Source: Xanthobacteraceae bacterium
GTDB taxonomy: Bacteria > Pseudomonadota > Alphaproteobacteria > Rhizobiales > Xanthobacteraceae
Direction of reading: 5' to 3'
NCBI GenBank assembly: GCA_030043175.1
Contig: JASHYD010000751.1
Location: 1-5,400 of the forward strand
Length of the DNA stretch: 5,400 nt
This document shows positions 1-5,400 of the stretch, piece after piece. The position numbers were made by a program, and so were the translations under genes. The stretch's first letter is position 1. Every line of letters starts with the position of its first letter. Below the pieces are notes generated by a model. That model did not search any database and was not told the DNA's origin. It was given only the letters and a program-made list of their open reading frames with translations.

Positions 1-32
1 TTGCTAAGTTGCCCAGCCGCACGGCAAACGTT

Positions 33-413
33 TCAAAGCATCCGCTCAACCCATTGAACGCGCGAAGGGCCCGGTTCGAACGGATCACCGAAGTATTGGG
101 TTTCGCGGACCACCTTCCCGTCCCTGAACTCCATAATGCTTACCGCGTAAGACGGCCGCCCGTCGTAGGTGAGGACGAGTTCAGTGATCCAGAGGTCGGC
201 AGCGCCGAGTATCCGCCGCACCTTGAAGCGTTTCGTGTTCGGTTGCGCGAAACGGGATGCCTGAATGTTGCGCCGACCACGGATGCGCTCCCCCGACTGC
301 GGATACTCGAGCACTGCGTCCTCTTGGTAAATCTGATGCTCCACCTCGAAGTCGTTCGCGTCGGAGGCGGCCCAGTGGAGATCCAGAGCTGCTCGAATAT
401 CCCGGTATCCCAT
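33..413 (-). CDS. SnoaL-like / nuclear transport factor 2 (NTF2-fold) family protein
   Basis: A complete 126-residue protein that reads as a SnoaL-like, NTF2-fold domain over its whole length, the usual size for these single-domain cytoplasmic proteins. An N-terminal helix (about residues 4-30, with HWAASDANDFE at 13-23) leads to the family's typical stretch EDAVLEYPQSGERIRGRRNI (31-50). The cone of beta strands follows (RFKVRRIL, LWITELVLTYDG, SYAVSIMEFRDGKVVRETQY, about 62-107), then the tail DPFEPGPSRVQWVERM. The fold binds small hydrophobic ligands and serves as isomerase, hydrolase or cyclase in different members, so the reaction cannot be told from sequence. The ATG at 413 is preceded by a purine-rich Shine-Dalgarno stretch (AAGGGAA, plus-strand 421-427) seven bases away. 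No other gene in the window is close enough to share an operon. The family call is firm; the substrate is unknown. Confidence 0.88.
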   Translation of the reverse strand: MGYRDIRAALDLHWAASDANDFEVEHQIYQEDAVLEYPQSGERIRGRRNIQASRFAQPNTKRFKVRRILGAADLWITELVLTYDGRPSYAVSIMEFRDGKVVRETQYFGDPFEPGPSRVQWVERML

Positions 414-1199
414 CTCAATCTTCCCTTCTCGGAGAATCCGAGTGACTAACCCGACAGCTCGTGCGCGATTTTATTGAGTACCTTCCGCATGCCTGCGTTG
501 ACGGCCGTCAATACAACCCCTCATTCAGTCGAGGTGCGCTTCCTATGGCAGTCGAGTGACAACTGCGCTGCGGGGGTCCGGTTGCTACCGTTAGCAGAGC
601 TGAAGGCTTAATGATCAATTTGCGACTCTGCACCTACACCGGTGCGCTTAGCCGTGCAGGATTCACCCCCGTTGGCGCAGTCAACACACCCCCGTCGGCA
701 AGATTAACCGCTCGCGAACCAGAACCGTCATAGCCGCGCCGCCCGCGCCGGGGCCCCGCCAGAAGCGTTTGGCGCGCTTGAGTTGCGACAATCCAACTTT
801 TCTTGCTCAATTCGATTACGCAAGAAGCTATACCGCATGCCAACGCACGGTCGAGATATTTCCTGAAGATTGAAACGAATTCGCCGGCAGAATTGTTGAT
901 GCTGCCGTCAGCTAAGGGCAGATCCCATCTTGCGCGCCGAACTCCTGTCGGCATTATCGCCCGGCAGCGCGCCACGCTCAGCCAATCGACACTTCGACCA
1001 GTCATGTCGGATTTCGTTGTATCGCTCGACAGAAAAAGACTGGTCAATGATGGCACCTAACAACCGGCGCTGTCCGTCCGCTCAGTTGGCGATGTCCGTG
1101 TGAACGGCAAGCGCAGCAGGCCCACCGTTGAAGAAGCTCCGAACGCTCAAGTGACATGTTCTGCCCAGTCGAGTCGCACGCTCGGTTGAATGTTTGGTG
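414..1199. other. Long stretch with no recognisable gene
   Basis: About 790 bases upstream of the SnoaL-like gene with no product I can name. The longest open frames are 634-1056 (minus) and 803-1060 (plus, TTG start; its frame is open from 782). The minus frame is rich in Arg, Gly and Ser and reads like a non-coding frame. The plus frame gives a more natural composition (for example RYFLKIETNSPAELLMLPSA) but has no ribosome site and no family I know; it could be a worn-down gene fragment. A GC-only palindrome CGGGGCCCCG lies at 749-758. The promoter of the minus-strand gene at 413 should lie in the first part of this stretch, but no convincing -35/-10 pair stood out. Confidence 0.5.
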
Positions 1200-1502
1200 G
1201 AGGTCGCACCGAACTTTGCGCCAGGAGATATGGGACTTCGGAGGCGCGCGGCTTGGCGCAGTCCGCGTTGACGACTTCAAGCTTCGATTCTACCACCAAC
1301 GTTTCGGCTGGCCCAACGAAAAGGCTACTACGGACATGCGGAACGTCGTCAACCTCCGCCAAGACTCTTCCGAACGGACACCCTCACTGTGGCGTTTCGT
1401 TGAGGCGCAGCAGAAAGCTGCCCTGGCCGAGACGGTGGTCAATTTTCCGCCATTAGGCTCGCTCAACCCGAAGCGGTCAAGCGGCAAATCGACCGGTCAT
1501 GA
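1200..1502 (+). pseudogene. Remnant of the C-terminal end of an arylsulfatase
   Basis: The plus-strand frame from about 1200 matches, from memory, the C-terminal tail of the large arylsulfatases common in Bradyrhizobium and relatives. RQEIWDFGGARLGAVRVDDF (from 1219) corresponds to the strand after the catalytic domain, then come WPNEKATTDM and VNLRQDSSERTPS, and finally WRFVEAQQKAALAETVVNFP. Intact relatives have roughly 20-25 more residues between the ERTPS and WRFV blocks (junction near 1384-1390), so an internal deletion is inferred. After FPP (ending 1452) the reading frame must change to recover the usual ending: AQPEAVKRQIDRS then TGA at 1500-1502 lies in another frame. The catalytic domain, with its formylglycine motif C/S-x-P-x-R and metal ligands, is absent. 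This is about 100 residues of an enzyme normally over 500 long, so it is non-functional debris. A small functional ORF is unlikely given the frame change. Confidence 0.78.
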
Positions 1503-1791
1503 AGGAAAACGAGGGCCGGTAGTCGCGTGGCCGGGCGGAGCACATATCACAGCGGGCTCCGCGCCTCACGAACGAAACCCCGAATGCCATCGTGCGATCC
1601 TGGCCCGCACTTGTTGAGCATTGGGCTCGAACAATTGCTGTGGCAGCAGCAACCGTTTGGCGGTTCCCAGGGCCAAGAACTTCCTATTTTATGCTTCATA
1701 CACGACCACTAATGAGAGAATACTAACCTTTGCGTGCTGGATTAGTTAGTTAGAAGGGATTTTTGTTAGGAACTGCCACCTGGACTGCGCG
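1503..1791. other. Gap without a recognised gene
   Basis: About 290 bases between the arylsulfatase remnant and the next ORF. A 50-codon minus-strand frame (1547-1699, ATG start) encodes a short peptide with the cluster CCCHSNC and one further Cys, but it has no ribosome site. The triple tandem TTAGTTAGTTAG lies at 1742-1753. This part is visibly more AT-rich than the flanking genes, as regulatory DNA often is, but I could not settle on a promoter. Confidence 0.4.
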
Positions 1792-2157
1792 TTGGCAGTC
1801 ATGGCAAGAGATAACCTTCAGACAAAGCTCCACATCGACCACGCCCTCAGCGAACGAGACACTCGCGTGGCGTGCCTCATAGTTGAGGGTATCAGGAACT
1901 TGCTGGACCTGCTCGACCAGCAGTCCCCTTCGGTCCTTGAAGCGCTGATAGATCATGCCAAGGACCTACAGCGTCCTGGGAAAGCACCAACGCACAGATA
2001 CGGCTTGAGAGAAGAGCTTCGTAAATACACTGAGGATGCTTTGAAGGAAGCACGCGCCCGTGAGCGCCGCCTCCTCCGTAGTATTACAGGGCTAGCGGAG
2101 GACCCCCTCATAGGCGACGACATAGACCAGGATGCTGATACCCAGGGCCATCGTTGA
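1792..2157 (+). CDS. Small hypothetical protein, mostly helical, charged
   Basis: A 121-codon frame from TTG 1792, or 118 codons from ATG 1801, whose product I do not recognise. Counted by eye, codon position 1 is richest in G/C and position 2 poorest, and the composition is natural: rich in Leu, Asp, Glu, Arg and Ala. The predicted picture is a soluble helical protein: a helix around ACLIVEGIRNLLDLLDQQ, another around VLEALIDHAKDL, a Gly/Pro-containing linker, then a long charged helix (REELRKYTEDALKEARARER) and an acidic tail (DDIDQDADTQ). It has no signal peptide or membrane segment. Neither start has a Shine-Dalgarno sequence, and the frame stays open upstream to the TAG at 1747-1749, so the true start is uncertain and the gene may be 5'-truncated. 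Position-3 GC is lower than in the hydrolase/ArsR genes, which fits foreign or decaying DNA. The antisense frame 1750-1956 shares codon boundaries and is also partly coding-like, which lowers confidence. Confidence 0.42.
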   Translation: MAVMARDNLQTKLHIDHALSERDTRVACLIVEGIRNLLDLLDQQSPSVLEALIDHAKDLQRPGKAPTHRYGLREELRKYTEDALKEARARERRLLRSITGLAEDPLIGDDIDQDADTQGHR

Positions 2158-2903
2158 GCTCGAAGCTCTTTGCGAAACCCTCTGCCATCTGCTTGGGGGA
2201 GCACCTACTCAATCAGCTCTCTTCGTTGACACGTACCCTGGGGAGGGCGGTTCTACGCCGCTATCCTTCCAACCGAGATGAAGCCGTGGCGCGTATTGAC
2301 CGACGCCTACGAGGCCCACATCGCGATCCGCCGCCCATCAGGGGCATGGGATTGACCGCCCATTGGCGACTGGGGCCCGGCGATCGCGCCAGAAAGGATT
2401 GTGATTCCAGAGTCCTGTCCCAGGATCCTTCTCGTCCCGGGCCTGCGGGGGAGTAAATCGGGCATATGTTTGGCCTCGGTCATATCGTGCCCATGGTCAG
2501 CATTTCCGCGCGGTCGCCTTGGCGGCCAACAATGCGCTGCGCATCGAAGAAATGGCGAAAGCCGGTACGTGGCCACGGCATGTGGGGCCGAACAAGTTCC
2601 TTGTCCCCGTTATGCGATGGCCGTGATGTCGGCGCCCTTGAAGTCCACCCACCTCGCGCAATATGAACCGGTTTTCGTGGTGGCGCGCGTTGGCGCGGTC
2701 GATTGCGTAGCCGTGAGGCGCCACGTCATCGACGGCGGTGCGACGAGATCGCGTCCGCGCAATTTGCTGAATCTGGTTCGATTCAAAAAGTCGATTCTGA
2801 CGATTCGATTGTTGCATTCCGGCAGGATGCCGCCGACTTTTCGACGGCATCGACCCGAAGCTGGCAATGACAACCTATCTGAAACCGGAACATCGACAAC
2901 GTT
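2158..2903. other. Gap with unassigned coding-like scraps
   Basis: About 750 bases with no intact gene that I can name. Several short pieces look translated but sit in different frames and are interrupted by stops. Plus frame 2230-2355 gives GGRFYAAILPTEMKPWRVLT and continues to a TGA at 2353-2355, after which the frame reads on as GDWGPAIAPERIVIPES. Plus frame 2492-2626 gives FRAVALAANNALRIEEMAKA and ends in PVMRWP-stop. On the minus strand, around 2640-2760, DDVAPHGYAIDRANARHHEN is protein-like. The long plus frame 2401-2922 is low in recognisable content. The mixture suggests one or more broken genes. Four CGATT words cluster at 2779, 2792, 2801 and 2806. No transposase or terminal inverted repeats were seen. 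Confidence 0.4.
2492..2626 (+). pseudogene. Coding-like C-terminal fragment of an unidentified protein
   Basis: Forty-four codons followed by TGA at 2624-2626, beginning near HGQHFRAVALAANNALRIEE and ending in KFLVPVMRWP. By hand count, G/C is high at codon positions 1 and 3 and lower at position 2, as in real genes of such genomes, and the peptide composition is natural. No start codon with a ribosome site precedes it in frame. A second coding-like piece lies upstream in a different frame (2230-2355), so both could be parts of one frameshifted gene, but I cannot join them with confidence or name a family. It could also be chance in GC-rich DNA. Confidence 0.28.
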
Positions 2904-3258
2904 TCAAATCAGTACGCCGTGAACCGTCCTGCTGTCGGCAGGCATTTGTTCGCGTCGCTCGGTGACGATGTAGTCGCGCACGACGGCGGCGACACGCAAC
3001 CGGTAATCATAAAAGATGTCTTTGCGGCCGGCCGTCCGGGTCGCACGATGTCCGGCGTGGCAGCGCCAGGCGGCAACAGCCGGCTCATCCCGCCAGAGCG
3101 AGAGCGACAAAAGCTTGTCCGGGTTGGAGAGGCTTTGAAAGCGTTCGACGGAGACGAAGCCGTCCGTCTGCTCAAGCTCGATCTTGGGTGCGCGCGTGAT
3201 CCAAGTAGTCGCGGTTGCGCGGCTGGGTAGGCATGACTTCGAAGATGATAGCGATCAT
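2904..3258 (-). pseudogene. Antibiotic biosynthesis monooxygenase (ABM) domain protein, frameshifted as written
   Basis: Two adjacent minus-strand frames together make one ABM-domain protein (dimeric alpha+beta barrel fold). The ATG at 3258 starts MIAIIFEVMPTQPRNRDYLD and soon hits a TGA. The rest of the domain, from KIELEQTDGFVSVERFQSLS through PDKLLSLSLWRDEPAVAAWR to YRLRVAAVVRDY, reads in the next frame to TGA at 2904. Dropping one base near 3186-3188 (a GGG run on the plus strand) gives a continuous 117-residue protein of normal family length with the expected order: strand 1, helix, GFVSVERF strand, LSLSLWRDE strand, helix AVAAWR, YRLRVA strand. ABM proteins are small cofactor-free oxygenases or heme-binding proteins; the substrate here is unknown. 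The gene starts 10 bases after the hydrolase stop, so the two form an operon. No strong ribosome site is visible, which suggests coupled translation. The shift may be a real mutation or a sequencing error. Confidence 0.83.
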
Positions 3259-3268
3259 GAGGTCGTTC

Positions 3269-4276
3269 TCACTTGGCGTCAAGGAACTGAGTCGTGGCCG
3301 TATAGAGGGCTGTCCTGCCGCTCTCCAGATGCATCAGGTGGGTTGCCTTCGGGATTTTTACGTCGCTGACTTGCGACGCTCCAGTCAGCGCCTGCTTCAG
3401 CCACGCGACATCGGTGTCCTTGCAGAGGTTGTCCCATTCGCCACGCACGATCAGGACAGGCGCCTTGACGTGGCCGGGCTCGTAGGCGAGCACACCCGAC
3501 CAGGCGGCCATGATGTCGGCGACGGGTCCGTTCGGCGTCCGCACGGATGGTGGGATTCGGGAAAGGCTTGTCGGATCGGACTTCAGATAGAGCGCCGACC
3601 AGGCCGGAAAGTCACTTTCGGCGAGGAGGCCGGACTCGCCTTGCGGAACATCCTCTAAAAAGCGCTTCTTCTGTGCCTCGACGGTAAGAAACCGCCAGGT
3701 GTCGAGCGGCGGCACGCCCTTCAGGGCCTCGCGGCGCACGATAGGGCCGAAAAACACAAGGCGATCAACCAAATCGGGATGATCTCCCGCGAAACGACCA
3801 GCGGCCATCGTCCCCCACGAGTGCGCGACGATCGATACCTTTGCGGCTCCAGTTTCGGCCACTATGGCGCGGACCGCGCGCTCGAGCTGCTTTACCGCTT
3901 CTGGTACGCGGCCCAACGGCTCTCCTGCAGGTGGCGCATCGGCAGACATTTCTGGATAGCTCTCCGAGCGGCCGAAACCGGCAAAGTCGAGCCCCCAAAC
4001 GGAGAAGCCAGCGCTGTTCAACGCGTCGGCCCAGGAGGCGCCGCCGAGTTTGAAAAAGATCGAATTCTCCGCCGGGAACGTAGCACCGTGGACGTAGAGC
4101 ACTGGCTGCTTGCGATCGGCTGAACCGGCCACCAGCTCGAAGAGCTGCAGTCTTGGCTGCCACGGCTGGCCTGCCGCCGACGTTCCTGGAAGTGTGACGA
4201 GGCGGAGCTGCGCCCGTGCTATGGCGGCTGATCCCGCGAAAAAAGGTCGCGCGGCAGTCACGGTTCGAACGGTCAT
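3269..4276 (-). CDS. Alpha/beta-hydrolase fold protein
   Basis: A 335-residue serine hydrolase. Visible landmarks are the oxyanion-hole strand PVLYVHGATFPAE (58-70, HG at 63-64), strand and loop GLDFAGFGRSES (95-106), the nucleophile elbow VAHSWGT with Ser153, the acid in VRGEWDN (Asp282), and the base in ATHLMHLE (His313). The elbow reads A-H-S-W-G, with Ala for the usual first Gly, as in some family members. A cap region lies at about 180-255. The N-terminus (TAARPFFAGSAAIARAQ, 7-23) could be a weak signal peptide with AxA-type cleavage near residue 22, but its hydrophobic core is short. I chose the ATG at 4276 because AGGAGG sits four bases upstream (plus-strand 4281-4286). The frame runs open further upstream only because it lies opposite the ArsR gene. 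It is first gene of an operon with the ABM gene and diverges from the ArsR gene, so probably ArsR-controlled. The substrate, likely an ester or similar small molecule, is unknown. Confidence 0.92.
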   Translation of the reverse strand: MTVRTVTAARPFFAGSAAIARAQLRLVTLPGTSAAGQPWQPRLQLFELVAGSADRKQPVLYVHGATFPAENSIFFKLGGASWADALNSAGFSVWGLDFAGFGRSESYPEMSADAPPAGEPLGRVPEAVKQLERAVRAIVAETGAAKVSIVAHSWGTMAAGRFAGDHPDLVDRLVFFGPIVRREALKGVPPLDTWRFLTVEAQKKRFLEDVPQGESGLLAESDFPAWSALYLKSDPTSLSRIPPSVRTPNGPVADIMAAWSGVLAYEPGHVKAPVLIVRGEWDNLCKDTDVAWLKQALTGASQVSDVKIPKATHLMHLESGRTALYTATTQFLDAK

Positions 4277-4280
4277 GTGC

Positions 4281-4286
4281 CCTCCT
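4281..4286 (-). promoter_or_regulatory. Ribosome binding site of the hydrolase gene
   Basis: AGGAGG on the minus strand, followed by GCAC and ATG 4276. This decides the start of the hydrolase: the open frame extends some 120 codons further upstream, but that part lies across the divergent regulator and has no comparable site. Confidence 0.85.
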
Positions 4287-4321
4287 GACGCGGCGTTGGT
4301 AACTGATCGACGGCACGAAAT

Positions 4322-4341
4322 GCTTTGGAGACGACCAAAGC
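4322..4341. promoter_or_regulatory. Candidate ArsR-family operator (inverted repeat) in the divergent spacer
   Basis: A perfect 7-base inverted repeat, GCTTTGG (4322-4328) and CCAAAGC (4335-4341), with six bases AGACGA between. It lies in the middle of the 96-base spacer between the ArsR gene and the hydrolase. Dimeric winged-helix ArsR proteins typically bind imperfect dyads of about this size overlapping the promoter they repress. A second, wider inverted pair, ACGCGGCG (4288-4295) and CGCCGCGT (4345-4352), flanks it. The dyad is directly seen; binding by the adjacent regulator is inference. Confidence 0.5.
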
Positions 4342-4372
4342 TTCCGCCGCGTTGACGTGCTAAAGTCGCTAG

Positions 4373-5050
4373 ATGGCTACCGGACCCAACATCGCGAGCA
4401 TCGGCGCGCTCATGGGCGACCCTGCACGTGCGAACATCTTGACATCCCTCATGAGCGGGCGTGCATTGACCGCGAGCGAGCTCGCCCACGTCGCCGGCAT
4501 CGCCGCTGCAACCGCGAGTGGGCACTTGGGGCAACTGCTCGACGGTGGGTTGGTCGCCGTCGAGAAGCAGGGGCGGCACCGTTACTACCGGCTGGCCGGC
4601 GCAGATGTCGCGACCACAATCGAGGCCTTGATGGGCCTTGCGGAGCAATCAGGAAAACAACCCGTTCGTCCAGGTCCGAAAGACCCGGAGTTACGCCAAG
4701 CACGCGTGTGTTACGACCATCTTGCCGGCGAGCGTGGTGTGCAGCTGTTCTGGCGGCTGACACAGCTTAAGTTGATCGCGCTCGACGACGGCGACGTCGA
4801 AATGACTAGCCGAGGTGAGCGCCGCTTCGGGGAATTCGGCATCGACATCGCCGTCCTCAAGTCAGCCAAACGTCCGGTTTGCCGGGCCTGCCTTGATTGG
4901 AGCGAGCGCCGATCTCATCTTGCAGGAGCGCTCGGCGCACAGTTGCTCAACCGCTTTTTCGAGCTCAAGTGGGCTCGTCGTGTCGAGAATACGCGCATCG
5001 TCAGGTTCTCACCCCAAGGCGAGGTAAGTTTCGCCAAGCTCTTCGACTAG
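4373..5050 (+). CDS. ArsR/SmtB-type winged-helix transcriptional regulator with C-terminal extension
   Basis: A 225-residue DNA-binding regulator. The N-terminal winged helix-turn-helix covers about residues 5-75: the ArsR signature GDPARANILTSLM (15-27), ELAHVAGIAAATASGHLGQL (36-55, positioning plus recognition helix), then the wing GLVAVEKQGRHRYYRL (59-74). The remaining 150 residues are an extension with conserved-looking blocks CYDHLAGERGV (113-123), MTSRGERRFGEFGID (144-158) and PVCRACLDWSERRSHLAGAL (168-187). These blocks recur in a subgroup of ArsR-like regulators beside metabolic genes. The short DxH/CxC metal sites of classic ArsR/SmtB are not obvious; Cys113, Cys170 and Cys173 are possible ligand or redox residues. 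A TAG at 4370-4372 directly before the ATG fixes the earliest start, and no Shine-Dalgarno is visible, so the mRNA may be leaderless. It is divergent from the hydrolase/ABM operon, which it probably represses together with itself. The effector is unknown. Confidence 0.92.
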   Translation: MATGPNIASIGALMGDPARANILTSLMSGRALTASELAHVAGIAAATASGHLGQLLDGGLVAVEKQGRHRYYRLAGADVATTIEALMGLAEQSGKQPVRPGPKDPELRQARVCYDHLAGERGVQLFWRLTQLKLIALDDGDVEMTSRGERRFGEFGIDIAVLKSAKRPVCRACLDWSERRSHLAGALGAQLLNRFFELKWARRVENTRIVRFSPQGEVSFAKLFD

Positions 5051-5202
5051 CAGCAAAGTGCCACGCACTCGGCGGGCGATGTCCGCCTCAGAGCAGCCCA
5101 TTCCTATGAACGCAAAGGGAGTGGGTTGCAAGTGTCAGAGCCACAACTTTGGGCCTCGTCTCCGGTACCTGAGGAGAGCGCCTTATTGGCCATCGAGGCC
5201 GA

Positions 5203-5400
5203 TCAGAAATCCGGTTTCTCGGCCTGCGGAATCGGATCAAGATTCTGATCGAAGTAATCCACACCAGCACTCTCTGCGCAAACCATCTCCGCCATCGCTA
5301 CCTCGTTCTTGCGCCATGTCTGTTTAAGTGTGAGCGGCCCGTTGAACGTGTCGGGATCTTCGACCGTTACGATCGCGGTCAAAGCCCTACCGTCCTGGCT
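5203..5400 (-). CDS. C-terminal part of an unidentified protein, cut by the window end
   Basis: An uninterrupted minus-strand frame enters at the right edge and ends at TGA 5203-5205, giving the last 65 residues of a longer protein. It has no start codon context in the window. The sequence SQDGRALTAIVTVEDPDTFN followed by GPLTLKQTWRK and MAEMVCAESAGVDYFDQN is natural and codon use fits a real gene. The pattern of a VTVEDPxxF..PLTLKQTW strand pair followed by a short motif with C-A-E near the end resembles the C-termini of small exported proteins of unknown function that I recall from Bradyrhizobium, but this is recall and I would not name a family. It converges with the ArsR gene, with about 150 bases between the two stops. 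Confidence 0.72.
   Translation of the reverse strand, partial: SQDGRALTAIVTVEDPDTFNGPLTLKQTWRKNEVAMAEMVCAESAGVDYFDQNLDPIPQAEKPDF

Noticed and set aside
74..81. GGTTCGAA resembling a tRNA T-arm (also GTTCGAA near 4262)
   Set aside because: Both lie inside protein-coding genes and no acceptor, D or anticodon stems can be built around them.
634..1056. 140-codon minus-strand frame
   Set aside because: Rich in Arg, Gly and Ser with no conserved block; reads as a chance frame in GC-rich DNA.
1742..1753. TTAG triple tandem as a functional repeat
   Set aside because: Only three copies of a four-base word; too short to support a role.
2779..2810. Four CGATT words as a repeat array
   Set aside because: Irregular spacing, short unit and no dyad or repetition beyond this spot; most likely chance.
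2401..2922. 173-codon plus-strand frame
   Set aside because: Mixed composition, no start context and no family recognised; parts overlap better-looking fragments in other frames and its end overlaps the ABM gene.
3765..4316. 183-codon minus-strand frame inside the hydrolase
   Set aside because: Arg-rich shadow of the hydrolase in another frame; no ribosome site and no recognisable domain.
4277..4648. Upstream extension of the hydrolase frame (another 124 codons to 4648)
   Set aside because: It lies antisense to the well-supported ArsR gene and covers the divergent promoter, while ATG 4276 has a perfect AGGAGG; the product of the extension shows no domain.
5071..5087. Hairpin GGCGGGC-GAT-GTCCGCC (one G-U pair) downstream of the ArsR stop as a terminator
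   Set aside because: The stem is plausible and lies between convergent genes, but no T-run follows on either strand, so intrinsic termination is not supported.

Overview
The window looks like chromosomal DNA of a GC-rich alphaproteobacterium of the Rhizobiales, most likely Bradyrhizobium or a relative. This rests on the GC-rich codon use of the clear genes and on the style of the proteins: a SnoaL-like protein, an ArsR regulator with a long C-terminal extension, an alpha/beta hydrolase and an antibiotic-biosynthesis-monooxygenase (ABM) protein. The genus is inference from recalled protein families; no search was possible.

Left part (1-3000): apart from one intact SnoaL-like/NTF2-fold gene at the left edge (minus strand), this is low-density DNA with signs of decay. 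It holds a remnant of an arylsulfatase C-terminus (about 1200-1502, plus), in which one internal segment is missing and the last residues have shifted frame. It also holds a coding-like small ORF of unknown function (1792-2157, plus) and unassigned coding-like scraps around 2230-2626. I recognise nothing in about 414-1199.

Right part (2904-5050): a compact divergent module. An ArsR-type winged-helix regulator (4373-5050, plus) is transcribed away from an alpha/beta hydrolase (4276-3269, minus). Ten bases after the hydrolase stop comes an ABM-domain gene (3258-2904, minus), which carries a one-base frameshift as written. The 96-base divergent spacer contains a perfect 7+7 inverted repeat with a 6-base centre, a good candidate for the regulator's operator. 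The natural reading is that the ArsR protein controls itself and a two-gene hydrolase/monooxygenase operon acting on a small organic compound, with the last gene now broken or mis-sequenced.

Right edge (5203-5400, minus): the C-terminal 65 codons of a further gene, convergent with the ArsR gene and cut by the window end.

I saw no tRNA, rRNA, CRISPR array or intact insertion sequence, and no convincing novel system. The most useful points are the frameshifted ABM gene, the arylsulfatase remnant, the operator candidate and the unexplained coding-like stretches.
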